NCBI RefSeq assembly: GCF_000313935.1
Contig: NZ_AMSS01000050.1
Span: 124,001 to 188,000, forward strand
Reading direction: 5' to 3'
DNA from: Acinetobacter sp. WC-141
Lineage (GTDB): Bacteria > Pseudomonadota > Gammaproteobacteria > Pseudomonadales > Moraxellaceae
Length of the DNA stretch: 64,000 nucleotides
How positions within the stretch are numbered: the stretch's first letter is position 1; each line of letters starts with the position of its first letter. Under the pieces are notes generated by a model that did not search any database, had not been told where the DNA came from, and worked only from the letters and a program-made list of their open reading frames with translations. The translations under genes and the position numbers were made by a program. Positions 30,017 to 39,369 of the stretch are shown in pieces.

Positions 30017-30277
30017 TTATGACTTCTGTTGAGCTTCAACTAAAGCAACTAAACTCTGGATTGATTTAAAATGCTGTTTGGTTTCATCCGACTCTGCATT
30101 TAAGTGAATGTTGTAACGCTTTTTCAAAGCCAGTCCCAACTCAAGTGCATCAATCGAGTCTAATCCTAGACCTTCTCCAAATAATGGAGCTTCTGTTTCA
30201 ATATCCGCAATAGTGATATCTTCTAGTGCTAAAACATCAATAATCATTTGCTTCAGTTCATCAGCAAGATTGCTCAT
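30017..30277 (-). CDS. Acyl carrier protein 1 of the aryl polyene operon (ApeE-like)
   Basis: Acyl carrier protein of about 86 residues with the attachment serine at Ser41 in GLGLDSIDALELG. The ATG at 30277 lies one base after the stop of the PlsC-like gene (TGAAATG), so translation is probably coupled. An in-frame ATG at 30295, inside the upstream gene, would add six residues. The two carrier proteins differ clearly in sequence, which argues for separate jobs rather than recent duplication. Confidence 0.9.
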   Translation of the reverse strand: MSNLADELKQMIIDVLALEDITIADIETEAPLFGEGLGLDSIDALELGLALKKRYNIHLNAESDETKQHFKSIQSLVALVEAQQKS

Positions 30278-30278
30278 T

Positions 30279-31082
30279 TCAAGATAACTCTTCATCAAAA
30301 ATTTTATAAAAACTACGACTTAACTGACGAACTTGTTTAGGTCCTACTGTTAAATCATCTAACAGATCTGATACCTGCACAGCATCGAGTACTTTCACTT
30401 CAATATGAAAGGGTTGAGATGGCACGTGGTACCATTTTTCATTCTTGGTTAATGTCGATGGCGTACAGGTAATAATTACTGGGCGAATTGGTACATTTGC
30501 GCGAATGGCAATGTTGGCTGCACCGCGCTGAAATTCATTTAGGGTCATTCCCTTTTCAGTGCGCGTTCCTTCCGGAAAAATTAAAAGAGAAGCCGCATTA
30601 TTTTCTTTCAGACGCGTCACACAGTCTTCAACAAACTGCTGAGAACCTGCGTTTAAAATATAACCTGCGCTTTGTACGGGTCCTTTGGTAAATGGGTTCG
30701 ACCAAAGAGACTGCTTCACGACACAATTAGCCTGCTGCATCATACCAATTAGTACTACAACATCAATTAAAGTCGGATGATTGGCAATGACTAACTCTTG
30801 GCGACTATTCTGTAGCTTTTCCAAACCTTCTACCGAATAAGTCATGATGCCAAGTTTAACCATCATTTCGGTAAAGCCTTTAAAGCTATACTTAATCACA
30901 TTCTGCGCACGCTGCTGACGCTTGTCAGAATCAGAGGTTGTGGCATTCAGCACTGGTGCAATGACGGTGGCAATTGCCATACCACCCAGACCGAAACTGG
31001 CAAAACTAAAGCCAGTTGCCGCTACACGCCAGCAATAATTGCCTTTTCGTTTCAGATTTTTAAGATTTAGCATTTGTTCCAC
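30279..31082 (-). CDS. PlsC-family 1-acylglycerol-3-phosphate-type acyltransferase
   Basis: Acyltransferase of 267 residues with the HX4D motif at His102-Asp107 (ANHPTLIDVV) and the substrate-binding FPEGTRTEKG. One or two hydrophobic segments precede the catalytic domain (SFGLGGMAIATVIAPVL). Together with the LpxL-like enzyme it gives the operon two acyltransferases of different families, consistent with assembly of a diacylated or acyl-sugar lipid around the polyene. It overlaps the KS-like gene by 16 bases. It is unlikely to be the housekeeping plsC, given its context. Confidence 0.88.
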   Translation of the reverse strand: MEQMLNLKNLKRKGNYCWRVAATGFSFASFGLGGMAIATVIAPVLNATTSDSDKRQQRAQNVIKYSFKGFTEMMVKLGIMTYSVEGLEKLQNSRQELVIANHPTLIDVVVLIGMMQQANCVVKQSLWSNPFTKGPVQSAGYILNAGSQQFVEDCVTRLKENNAASLLIFPEGTRTEKGMTLNEFQRGAANIAIRANVPIRPVIITCTPSTLTKNEKWYHVPSQPFHIEVKVLDAVQVSDLLDDLTVGPKQVRQLSRSFYKIFDEELS

Positions 31083-31681
31083 CCAAATGCAGATATTAAC
31101 TGGTCAGCATCCTGCCAAAAATGAGCAAAAGCAGGAGCATCTGCTTCATCTGTATGCGTCCACGCAGTAATTTGTAAATTAGGTTGCTCTAAAGTAACGA
31201 CCGCAGCTAAAGCATAGGCAGGAAAATCAACTGCCTCAGCATAAATATTGGGTAAAGGTTCATCATAGGCAACCACTAACACCCGCTGAATATCTTTCAT
31301 TGACTTTAAAAGAGCATAGGCCTCAATCAAACCTTCAGTCCATGAACAGCTTAGGCTTGTAGAGGGAGTATCATCCTGACATAAAATAGAATAAAGCCCG
31401 GAAATTGCATTATGAACAGACGTTGAAAATTGTGTAGGTGATGGAGTTTGCTCACTTAGAACATCTTGCAAGATATTCAAAGTTTTAGACTCATCACCAT
31501 ATCGTGACACCCAAACAATATAATCGGCTTTACTACCATTTAATGCGCCAAGCGCGCTGGTCAACGCAAGTTTAGCTAATGGCGATAATCGTCTACGTTG
31601 CATTGCTGGAATACAATCAAGAGCTGTATATGAGGGCTGAGCATGTGTAAATGTAAGCTGAGCAAGATGTAATGTTACCAT
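31067..31681 (-). CDS. Short beta-ketoacyl synthase-like protein (ApeC/CLF-like)
   Basis: First gene of the aryl polyene operon. The 204-residue product matches the N-terminal half of ketosynthases of the Ketoacyl-synt_2 type, as in FSTSVHNAISGLYSIL. Cys112 in SLSCSWTEG lies near the nucleophile position, but the C-terminal half with the two catalytic His residues is missing, so it cannot be a complete condensing enzyme. In described systems I recall a protein of this kind (ApeC) acting as chain-length factor with the ApeO ketosynthase. The ATG at 31681 has only a weak ribosome binding site (TAGGG). Confidence 0.82.
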   Translation of the reverse strand: MVTLHLAQLTFTHAQPSYTALDCIPAMQRRRLSPLAKLALTSALGALNGSKADYIVWVSRYGDESKTLNILQDVLSEQTPSPTQFSTSVHNAISGLYSILCQDDTPSTSLSCSWTEGLIEAYALLKSMKDIQRVLVVAYDEPLPNIYAEAVDFPAYALAAVVTLEQPNLQITAWTHTDEADAPAFAHFWQDADQLISAFGWNKC

Positions 31682-31744
31682 GCTAAAAGTGAACCCTAAG
31701 CAGCGTTATTCTGTGGAAATATAAATTATTTTATAAAGATGCTG

Positions 31745-31772
31745 ATTATAGCATTCGTTATGAAATTTACAA
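31745..31772 (-). promoter_or_regulatory. Probable sigma-70 promoter of the aryl polyene operon
   Basis: On the minus strand, TTGTAA (31772-31767) is followed after 16 bases by a perfect TATAAT (31750-31745). Transcription would start near 31738, about 57 bases before the first start codon at 31681. It lies downstream of the der terminator, so the 17-kb operon should be transcribed independently of der. Confidence 0.75.
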
Positions 31773-31835
31773 AAAATTACGTTTATCATTCACACTTTTT
31801 CATAACTCTTGGCACAGGCTCATTTATTTGCAATA

Positions 31836-31863
31836 AAAAACCCAAAGAAGACTTTGGGTTTTT
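31836..31863 (-). terminator. Terminator of der
   Basis: CCCAAAG (31841-31847) pairs with CTTTGGG (31852-31858) around AAGA, flanked by A-runs and T-runs that extend the stem. On the minus strand it is followed by TTTTTTATTG. It lies 15 bases past the der stop codon. Confidence 0.9.
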
Positions 31864-31877
31864 GAATTTTAAAAAAC

Positions 31878-33287
31878 TTAACGTTTAAACTTTTTCTCAG
31901 CTTTTTTGAATTTCTGAACATAACGACGTTTACGTGCTGCAACGCGTTCATCCACTTGTGACTTACGTCCTTCAAATGGATTTTCCGACGTTTTAAAATC
32001 GACGCGTACTGGTGTTCCTTCGAGTTTGTAAACTTTACGGAACACATTCTCAAGGTAACGACGATAATCTGCTGGGGTTTTGTCGACTTTATTACCGTGA
32101 ATTACGATCGTTGGTGGATTTTGTCCACCCATATGCGCATAACGCATTTTAATACGCTTGCCACCAATCATCGGTGGTTGATGCGCTTCAGTCGCATCAT
32201 TTAAGATTTGGGTTAATTTCGCAGGTGAAACTTTTAAGTGCGATGAATCATAAGCACGGTGGATGGTTGGGTACATATCCCCTACGCCAGTGCCATGCAA
32301 TGCCGAGATTAAATGAACTTTCGCCCAAGGGATAAAGTCAAATCGGCGATCAACATCCAACTTACACTGTTTACGATCGTATTCAGTCATGTTGTCCCAT
32401 TTGTTAATGGCGATCACCATGGCACGACCAGCTTCAAGTGCGTAACCAATCAAATGTAAATCTTGTTCAACTACGCCTTCACGGGCATCCAACACCACCA
32501 CAATCACATGCGCATCTTTAATCGCTTGTAGTGTTTTCACGATTGAGAACTTCTCAATCATTTCATCAACTTTACCTTTACGACGCACACCCGCTGTATC
32601 AATGAGGGTATATTGACGACCATCACGTTCAAATGGGATATAAATCGAATCACGAGTTGTACCAGGTTGGTCAAATGCAACCACACGGTCTTCACCCAGC
32701 AAACGATTGACCAAAGTCGATTTACCCACATTCGGACGACCAATAATCGCTAAACGTAAGCCTGTTGCCTTGTCATGCTCTTCTGGATTTTCATCTTCAG
32801 GTACATCTACCAAGACGTCCTCAAGCATTTGCTGTACACCGCGTCCATGGCTGGCAGCAACTTGTAAGGGCTCACCCATACCAAGTTTGTAGAACTCAAC
32901 CAATGCAGCTTCCGCATGGACACCATCAACTTTATTGGCAACCAAGTAAACTTTTTTACCCAAAGTACGCAGTTCACGTGCAATTTGCTCATCGGAAGCC
33001 AATAAGCCAGCACGCGCATCTACCACAAAAATGATGATATCTGCTTCATTGATCGCTGTTTTTGACTGCTCGGCCATGTAGTTATCAATACCGCCTTCAT
33101 TTTCACCAATACCGCCAGTATCAACAACAATGAAAGACTTATTCTGATAAGTCGCATCACCATATTTACGGTCACGAGTCAGGCCCGCGAAGTCGGCTAC
33201 AAGTGCATCACGACTCTTGGTAATCTGGTTAAATAACGTTGATTTTCCGACATTCGGACGACCAATGAGCGCAATAACGGGTTTCAT
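31878..33287 (-). CDS. der: Ribosome biogenesis GTPase Der
   Basis: Essential GTPase with two G domains in tandem, needed for 50S subunit maturation. The 469-residue product has P-loops [12 protein letters not shown] near residue 8 and [12 protein letters not shown] near residue 183, each followed by its G3 (DTGGIG, DTAGVR) and NKxD motif (NKVD, NKWD), then a KH-like C-terminal domain and a basic tail ([16 protein letters not shown]). The length is normal. It follows bamB on the same strand after 187 bases that include a possible bamB terminator. Confidence 0.97.
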   Translation of the reverse strand: MKPVIALIGRPNVGKSTLFNQITKSRDALVADFAGLTRDRKYGDATYQNKSFIVVDTGGIGENEGGIDNYMAEQSKTAINEADIIIFVVDARAGLLASDEQIARELRTLGKKVYLVANKVDGVHAEAALVEFYKLGMGEPLQVAASHGRGVQQMLEDVLVDVPEDENPEEHDKATGLRLAIIGRPNVGKSTLVNRLLGEDRVVAFDQPGTTRDSIYIPFERDGRQYTLIDTAGVRRKGKVDEMIEKFSIVKTLQAIKDAHVIVVVLDAREGVVEQDLHLIGYALEAGRAMVIAINKWDNMTEYDRKQCKLDVDRRFDFIPWAKVHLISALHGTGVGDMYPTIHRAYDSSHLKVSPAKLTQILNDATEAHQPPMIGGKRIKMRYAHMGGQNPPTIVIHGNKVDKTPADYRRYLENVFRKVYKLEGTPVRVDFKTSENPFEGRKSQVDERVAARKRRYVQKFKKAEKKFKR

Positions 33288-33386
33288 ACAATAACCTTAA
33301 TTCAAGACCAGCCATATCTCATGGCATGAGCATTAAAAACAGTACAGGAGATATATTTTAAGGTCAGAGATGACCATAATAAAAGA

Positions 33387-33420
33387 CGGGGCTTTGAACT
33401 GATTTAATTCAAACACCCCG
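33387..33420 (-). terminator. Possible terminator of bamB
   Basis: CGGGG (33387-33391) and TTTGAA (33393-33398) pair with TTCAAA (33408-33413) and CCCCG (33416-33420), with small bulges and a nine-base loop. On the minus strand it is followed by TCTTTTATTAT, a mediocre T-run. Confidence 0.55.
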
Positions 33421-33474
33421 ATATTTTTAACAGCATAATTTGTTAAGCGCTTATTTTAGCACAAGCGAACGAAA

Positions 33475-34620
33475 TTAACGATTCTGCCAAATACTTAAAT
33501 CGCCTTTTCTAGTCGAAACATAAAGTTGATTCTCGATAACACGTAATGTGTTAACTTCACCACTTGTTTTTGAACGACCAATTAATTTACCTGTTGACGG
33601 CTCAACAAGATGCAATACACCATCTAAATCGCCGACAACAAGATCTTGTCCTAGCACAACCGGATTACTTAAATGACGGTTTAACAAACTATCATTTTCC
33701 CAGATTTTTTCACCAGTTGCTAAATCGTAAGCTGTTAACTTACCATCTGTTGAAGAGACAAATACTTTGTTGTCATAAACTTCTGGACGTTTAGTACTGC
33801 TCGAATCTTCACTCCAAACTACACGTTGAGAAGCAAGATCGGTTACAGTCACTTGTCCTTGGAAACTGGTTGTTACCATATATTGTCCAGCTACCGTAGG
33901 ATCGCCTTCGATATCAATCAAACGTTGAATATCAGAACGACCTTCGCTGACTGCAACACGGCGTTGGAAACGTGGAATACCACTAATGGTATCAATTGCA
34001 TATACATACGCATTCGCAGATGCAATTAATACAGTACGAGGATCAAGGCTCACTGGTGATGCCTGACCACGCAAACTAAATTGAACATTTGGTAACTTAT
34101 AAGCCCAAACTTGTTGGCCTGAAGCAGCATCATGCGCAAATACAGTACCATCATTCGCAATGGTAATCACACGTCCAGATTGAACTAATGACGGACTTAA
34201 CAATGCGCCAGATAACTGTGCAGTCCACTTCTGTTCGCCTGTTGCCTGATCTAGTGCAAAGAGTTGCCCTTTACTATTACCAACAACAACAATTCCTTCA
34301 GCAGCTTCAACACCAGAGCTCAAGCCTAATTTGCTAACTTTCTTTTCCCACATGCGTTGTTTACCACGATATGCAGCCACTTCGCCTTTTGGATCAAGAG
34401 TGAAAACCACACCGTCGCTTGCATCAAGTTGCAAACGTAATGGATCAGCCTTATCAGTAGAAGAAACACTACGCGAAAACACTGGCGTTAAGGTCTTTTT
34501 CGACTCGGTCAATTTCGGTAACGGGTTAGGTTTAACTTCTTTTACTTTATTACTCGAACATCCCACCAGTACAGCCGATGCGATTGCAATTGCCAAAGGC
34601 AGTTTGAATTTCTGATTCAT
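33475..34620 (-). CDS. bamB: Outer membrane protein assembly factor BamB
   Basis: Lipoprotein of the BAM complex that folds beta-barrel proteins into the outer membrane. The 381-residue product has a lipobox LVGC (Cys21) and then eight PQQ-type beta-propeller repeats, visible as recurring segments such as ATGEQKWTAQL, ASGQQVWAYKL and ATGEKIWEND. Its start codon shares one base with the yfgM stop (TAATG), so both are coupled. The order hisS-yfgM-bamB-der is conserved in gammaproteobacteria. Confidence 0.96.
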   Translation of the reverse strand: MNQKFKLPLAIAIASAVLVGCSSNKVKEVKPNPLPKLTESKKTLTPVFSRSVSSTDKADPLRLQLDASDGVVFTLDPKGEVAAYRGKQRMWEKKVSKLGLSSGVEAAEGIVVVGNSKGQLFALDQATGEQKWTAQLSGALLSPSLVQSGRVITIANDGTVFAHDAASGQQVWAYKLPNVQFSLRGQASPVSLDPRTVLIASANAYVYAIDTISGIPRFQRRVAVSEGRSDIQRLIDIEGDPTVAGQYMVTTSFQGQVTVTDLASQRVVWSEDSSSTKRPEVYDNKVFVSSTDGKLTAYDLATGEKIWENDSLLNRHLSNPVVLGQDLVVGDLDGVLHLVEPSTGKLIGRSKTSGEVNTLRVIENQLYVSTRKGDLSIWQNR

Positions 34621-35318
34621 TAAGACTCTTCCACCTGTGTTTCCAAAATTGGGCGCTCAATCTGTGGATCTTCAACTAAAACGCCAACACTTTCGAGTTT
34701 AATTTGTAAAATTTGTCGCTCTTGTTTACGTTCTAATAACGAATTCCACGCTGCCTGATACGCTTTTTTAGCAGAATCAACATCTTTTTTCGCAACAAAG
34801 ATATCACCACGTAACTCTTCTACCGTTGCTTTAAATGCAGGATCGACGTTACCAGACAGAGTTTTTAGTGCTTCATCATATTTGTTTTGCGCCAATTGTG
34901 CATCTGCTAAACGCAATTTTACAACCTGAATCAAACCTTCATCTTTAACTTTTGAATTTTCAACTTTCTTTAAAGCTTTTTCGGCAGCAGCATAATCCTG
35001 TTTTTCATAGGCTAATTTTGCTAATACAAACTGAGTCTGTATGGCCTGAACAGAATCGATATCATCTTTTACAATTTTATCAGCCGATGCAGTTACTGAA
35101 CTTAAAGCATTAGGATTATCGGCACTCGTATTTGCCTCATCCATTAACTGCTGTACTTTTGCAGTTTCTACTTGGCTAGTTGCCAAATTCCTTTTTTGCC
35201 AGTAAGTCCATCCAAAAAAGGCAATCAACGCAATGAGAATTCCGCTAATCATGGCAGAACCATATTTTTTGGCGAACGACTTTAAGCTGTCGAATTGTTC
35301 TTCATCACTTAAGCTCAT
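34620..35318 (-). CDS. YfgM-like ancillary SecYEG translocon subunit
   Basis: Membrane-anchored periplasmic TPR protein of 232 residues. A cytoplasmic N-terminus (MSLSDEEQFDSLKSFAKKYG) precedes one helix (AMISGILIALIAFFGWTYW), followed by an alpha-helical TPR region (KLAYEKQDYAAAEKALKKVEN and others). In E. coli YfgM sits at the translocon with PpiD and helps envelope protein folding. The position between hisS and bamB supports the call. It starts 27 bases after hisS. Confidence 0.9.
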   Translation of the reverse strand: MSLSDEEQFDSLKSFAKKYGSAMISGILIALIAFFGWTYWQKRNLATSQVETAKVQQLMDEANTSADNPNALSSVTASADKIVKDDIDSVQAIQTQFVLAKLAYEKQDYAAAEKALKKVENSKVKDEGLIQVVKLRLADAQLAQNKYDEALKTLSGNVDPAFKATVEELRGDIFVAKKDVDSAKKAYQAAWNSLLERKQERQILQIKLESVGVLVEDPQIERPILETQVEES

Positions 35319-35345
35319 GTGATTGTCCTTTTCCAGATGTTTAGT

Positions 35346-36638
35346 TTATTTTGTAAATTTTTGGATTAAAAATGGTACGAGGTCAGCAATTGCGACTTGT
35401 GTCTGTTCAGCTGTTGCTAGCTCTTTAAGTGCAAGCTGCTGTGCATCCCACTCTCGTTCCCCTAAAATCAAAGCAAAGATTGCTCCAGCCTGATCAGCTT
35501 TTTTCATCTGGCTTTTCATGCTGCCTTGTGAACCTGTTTTGATTCGAATACTGCTATTTGCAGTTTCAAGCTGGTCACGTAATTGTTCCGCTAAAATCAA
35601 AGCATTCGTTTGATAAGCAGGTTCTGCAACCAAAAAGACTTCACAATCACGAATCACTTCGGCTTGTTCAACTTGCTCAAGCAGAAGCAATAAACGCTCC
35701 ATACCCATTGCAAAACCAACTGCTGGTACAGATTGATCTGGCTTACCTTTTAACTGGCCAACTAAACCGTCATAGCGTCCACCAGCACATACTGTACCTT
35801 GCGAACCAAGTGCCGTAGTCGTCCATTCAAAAACAGTCTTGTTGTAATAATCTAGGCCACGCACCAGCTTTTGATTAATTACAAATTGGATGCCAGCAGC
35901 AGTCAAATAATCTTGTAACTGCTTAAAATGATCCAAACTCTCTTCTTTTAAGAAGTCATGCAATTTCGGTGCATTTTCTAAAATTTTCTGAGTAGATTCA
36001 ATTTTAGAGTCTAAAATGCGCAGTGGATTTGTTGTTAAGCGACGCTGAGAATCTTCATCCAACGCATCTTTATGCTCGTTTAAAAAAGCAACCAATGCAT
36101 TACGATATTCTGTACGTTCATCAGTCTCACCTAAAGTATTCAACTCAAGTTGAACCTTATCCGCAACACCCATACGTTTCCATAAGCGTGCGGTCAACAT
36201 AATCAACTCAGCATCAATATCAGGAGTCGCAACGCCGAAAGTTTCCACGCCAAATTGGTGGAATTGACGATAACGCCCTTTTTGTGGCTTTTCATAACGG
36301 AACATAGGTCCCATATACCACACGCGTGGCGTAGCACCGCGCAACAAGTTATGTTCAACCAAAGCACGAACACAACCTGCTGTACCTTCCGGACGTAAGG
36401 TTAATGACTCAGGTGGATTGCCCTTGTCGAAAAAGGTATACATTTCTTTTTCAACAATATCAGTAGCATCACCAATAGCACGTTTGAATAAACCCGTTTG
36501 TTCAACGATCGGCAAACGAATTTGTTGATATCCATAAGCATCCATTAAAGATGCTAAATGTTGCTCGAGACGTCTCCACGCTACTGTTTGCGTTGGCAAA
36601 ACGTCATTAAAACCTTTGATTGCGACAATTGAACTCAT
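35346..36638 (-). CDS. hisS: Histidyl-tRNA synthetase
   Basis: Class II synthetase that charges tRNA-His. The 430-residue product has motif 2 ([22 protein letters not shown]), the histidine-specific motifs [15 protein letters not shown] and [15 protein letters not shown], motif 3 ([16 protein letters not shown]) and the C-terminal anticodon-binding domain. Its ATG overlaps the ispG stop by four bases (ATGA). Confidence 0.97.
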   Translation of the reverse strand: MSSIVAIKGFNDVLPTQTVAWRRLEQHLASLMDAYGYQQIRLPIVEQTGLFKRAIGDATDIVEKEMYTFFDKGNPPESLTLRPEGTAGCVRALVEHNLLRGATPRVWYMGPMFRYEKPQKGRYRQFHQFGVETFGVATPDIDAELIMLTARLWKRMGVADKVQLELNTLGETDERTEYRNALVAFLNEHKDALDEDSQRRLTTNPLRILDSKIESTQKILENAPKLHDFLKEESLDHFKQLQDYLTAAGIQFVINQKLVRGLDYYNKTVFEWTTTALGSQGTVCAGGRYDGLVGQLKGKPDQSVPAVGFAMGMERLLLLLEQVEQAEVIRDCEVFLVAEPAYQTNALILAEQLRDQLETANSSIRIKTGSQGSMKSQMKKADQAGAIFALILGEREWDAQQLALKELATAEQTQVAIADLVPFLIQKFTK

Positions 36639-37750
36639 GATGAACTACGAATAATTTCTTTAGATTTAGCTTCTTCAAGCTCTTGGACACGTTGACGAAC
36701 CATTGTTTCGATTTCATCAACCAATTGATCGGTATCGATTAAATGGCTTTTTTCACCATTACGATAAACCAATGAGCGAGGCGCTGCCCCAACGACCCCG
36801 ATATCGGCTTCTTTTGCTTCACCTGGGCCATTTACCTTACAACCAATCACTGACACATCCATTGGAGTACGAATATCTTCTAAACGCTCTTCCAAAGCTT
36901 GCATCACCTGAATAACGTTAAATTCTTGACGCGAACAACTCGGACAAGCAATAAAGTTAATTCCGTTAGAACGAAGCCCTAGTGATTTTAAGATATCAAA
37001 ACCGATCTTGATCTCATCTTCTGGTTCAGCAGCAAGCGAAATACGCATCGTATCGCCAATACCTTCCATCAATAATCCACCAAGGGCAATTGCTGACTTC
37101 ACAGTACCTGTACGGTAAATACCCGCTTCGGTAACACCAAGGTGTAATGGATTATCAATTTGCTGAGAAAGCAAGCGGTAAGCATCCATGGTTAAAAACA
37201 CATTTGAGGCTTTTACGCTAACTTTAAACTCATGAAAATCAAGGCGGTCTAAAATATCAATGTGACGTAAAGCTGATTCAAGAAGTGCTTGCCCAGTAGG
37301 CTCGCCATATTTTTTCTGTAAATCTTTTTCTAGAGAACCCGCATTCACACCAATACGCATAGAAATACCGTGATGACGTGCCGCAGCAACGACTTCACGA
37401 ACTTTCTGGTCTGACCCGATATTCCCCGGATTAATACGCAAACAATCTGCACCATAATCTGCAACTGCTAAGGCAATTCTATGGTCAAAATGAATATCGG
37501 CAACTAATGGTACTGAAACGCGCTTACGAATTGCGCCAAATGCCTCAGCAGCCTCCATAGATGGGACCGAAACACGCATAATATCAGCACCTGCATCAAC
37601 GCAACGCTCAATCTGAGCAACGGTTGCATCAACATCGCAAGTTTCAGTGTTTGTCATACTTTGCACACTAATAGGTGCATCGCCACCGACATACACCGAA
37701 CCAACACGGATTTTACGTGTTGGTCGACGTTTAATTGGGTTCTCTATCAT
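36635..37750 (-). CDS. ispG: 4-Hydroxy-3-methylbut-2-en-1-yl diphosphate synthase (flavodoxin)
   Basis: Iron-sulfur enzyme of the non-mevalonate isoprenoid pathway, converting MEcPP to HMBPP. The 371-residue product has the N-terminal TIM barrel ([20 protein letters not shown]) and the cluster-binding Cys residues in ACPSCSR and [17 protein letters not shown] chose the ATG at 37750; an in-frame TTG at 37762 would add four residues without benefit. It lies 21 bases after rodZ and overlaps hisS, forming part of a long minus-strand operon. Confidence 0.96.
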   Translation of the reverse strand: MIENPIKRRPTRKIRVGSVYVGGDAPISVQSMTNTETCDVDATVAQIERCVDAGADIMRVSVPSMEAAEAFGAIRKRVSVPLVADIHFDHRIALAVADYGADCLRINPGNIGSDQKVREVVAAARHHGISMRIGVNAGSLEKDLQKKYGEPTGQALLESALRHIDILDRLDFHEFKVSVKASNVFLTMDAYRLLSQQIDNPLHLGVTEAGIYRTGTVKSAIALGGLLMEGIGDTMRISLAAEPEDEIKIGFDILKSLGLRSNGINFIACPSCSRQEFNVIQVMQALEERLEDIRTPMDVSVIGCKVNGPGEAKEADIGVVGAAPRSLVYRNGEKSHLIDTDQLVDEIETMVRQRVQELEEAKSKEIIRSSS

Positions 37751-37771
37751 TGTATCGCTCAACTCATGGTA

Positions 37772-38563
37772 TTAGCGGGATAAACGGAATTCAGCTTTAC
37801 CGTTTACCGTATATGGAGACAATGAAATCTGTTCTTGGTTTAAACTTAATGACACAGCAGTTGCATCATCAAGACGAATCTGAAATGGAGACTCACCATT
37901 TAAGGTTAAAGTTGATGACTGACGACCTGTCGCCAAAACTTTACCTGTTGCATCAACAATATGAACAGAAGTTGGTCGGTTAAAGTTTAGCACCAATTGA
38001 TCGCCCACTGTTGAGGTCGCATTTCCTTTCATAGGTAAAACTTCAACATTAGATTGATTTACTTTAGGTAAATCAGCATCTTCTTTCTTTGAGGTCCATT
38101 TTTGAACACCCATGACAATCAATGACACAACAGCAATAACGATAATTGCAAGAAGTGCACGCTTTAACCATTTCTTATTACGGTCACTATTAGAACCCGG
38201 GAGTTTACCCATGATTTTAATCGGTGAGTTATTTAAGGCATGGTTCGGTAAAAGGCCAGTATCATTTGCATAAATCTCATCAAAGCGCTGAATAATTGCC
38301 GTCGCATCTGTATTTAGATATTTTGCATATGAACGGTAATAACCCTTAATAAAAGTCGCTTCTGGCAATGACTTATAATCATCTTGCTCTAAAGCGGTTA
38401 GAGTCTTAACCGGCATGTTTAGGTCTGAAGAAACTTGCCCTAACTCTTTATTCTGAGCAACTCGAATTTGACGTAAATACTCACCAGGACGTTGAATATT
38501 TCCTAAAGCAGAAGTCGGTAAGCTTGAGCCAGTTGGCTGCTGTGAATTAGGATTTATTTCCAT
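37772..38563 (-). CDS. RodZ-like helix-turn-helix membrane protein
   Basis: Cytoskeletal adaptor-like protein of 263 residues. A cytoplasmic helix-turn-helix domain comes first (GEYLRQIRVAQNKELGQVSSDLNMPVKTLTALEQDDYKSLP), then a basic stretch and one membrane helix (ALLAIIVIAVVSLIVMGVQ, near residue 140), and a periplasmic beta-rich DUF4115 domain. In E. coli RodZ links MreB to the cell wall machinery. It overlaps the pilF stop by ten bases, and the order pilF-rodZ-ispG-hisS is conserved. A ribosome binding site GAGG lies before the ATG. Confidence 0.9.
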   Translation of the reverse strand: MEINPNSQQPTGSSLPTSALGNIQRPGEYLRQIRVAQNKELGQVSSDLNMPVKTLTALEQDDYKSLPEATFIKGYYRSYAKYLNTDATAIIQRFDEIYANDTGLLPNHALNNSPIKIMGKLPGSNSDRNKKWLKRALLAIIVIAVVSLIVMGVQKWTSKKEDADLPKVNQSNVEVLPMKGNATSTVGDQLVLNFNRPTSVHIVDATGKVLATGRQSSTLTLNGESPFQIRLDDATAVSLSLNQEQISLSPYTVNGKAEFRLSR

Positions 38564-39354
38564 ACGGCCTCAGTACTATACTGTAATTGCAAATAACGTT
38601 GATATTCTGGACTTTCTGGGAACAAGGCACGTAATTGATTTACTAACGCTTGCATTCCCATTTTATCCGCATTGGCTCGAGCCACTCTTACACCAATCCA
38701 AAGTGCTCTTGCACCCTGATTTTTCTGCCCCACTGTACGAACATATTGATCATACATTTGTGTAGCAGCCGGAATCTGCTGCTGCAAATAAAAAATTTCC
38801 GCTAACTCTAACATTGAAATATAAGAGTCGCGGTTAGCAAGGAGTGCTTGTTTGAATGTTTTTTCAGCATTCGCAACATCACCCAATTTTAAATAAATAC
38901 GCCCCAGATTTTCTAACGCCTGATAGCGTTGGTCATAACCTAATGTTGTGCCAGCGATACGAAATTGCTCAATCGCATCATTATAGCGCTCCATTTGGTA
39001 TAAATAAGTACCATAGTTATTATGAGCTTGAGCATTATCTGGTTCAGATGAAATTGCTCGTTTAAAATAATGTTCTGCTTTTTCTAAGTTCGGCTTACTA
39101 CCTTCTTGCTGTAGCAAAATTCCCATCATCATATTTGCCGTTGCATCACGACTATCTACACTTAAAGCTTGATCAAGAGTTCGCTTTGCCGAATCCAAGT
39201 CACCCGAACGGATATGTTCAGCAGCAAGTTGTGTACGCACTTTTACCGCTTTTTCTGGGTCTTTCTTTTGCATATGCGTTGTCTGGCAACCACTTACCAA
39301 AAATGCAACTGCAATCCCCATACAGAATACCGTTTTTAACTTTGGAGTACTCAA
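38554..39354 (-). CDS. pilF: Type IV pilus biogenesis/stability lipoprotein PilF (PilW)
   Basis: Outer membrane pilotin that helps the PilQ secretin assemble, so it matters for twitching and natural transformation. The 266-residue product has a lipobox VSGC (Cys23) and about six TPR motifs, for example AEHYFKRAISSEPDNAQAHNN and AIEQFRIAGTTLGYDQRYQALENLG. It starts 15 bases after rlmN and overlaps rodZ. Confidence 0.93.
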   Translation of the reverse strand: MSTPKLKTVFCMGIAVAFLVSGCQTTHMQKKDPEKAVKVRTQLAAEHIRSGDLDSAKRTLDQALSVDSRDATANMMMGILLQQEGSKPNLEKAEHYFKRAISSEPDNAQAHNNYGTYLYQMERYNDAIEQFRIAGTTLGYDQRYQALENLGRIYLKLGDVANAEKTFKQALLANRDSYISMLELAEIFYLQQQIPAATQMYDQYVRTVGQKNQGARALWIGVRVARANADKMGMQALVNQLRALFPESPEYQRYLQLQYSTEAVWK

Positions 39355-39369
39355 AGCCTGCCCTCAATT

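Noticed and set aside
33362..33375. GGTCA-GAGA-TGACC inverted repeat upstream of der
   Set aside because: Five-base arms in a 187-base gap are weak evidence by themselves, and no promoter element sits clearly beside them.
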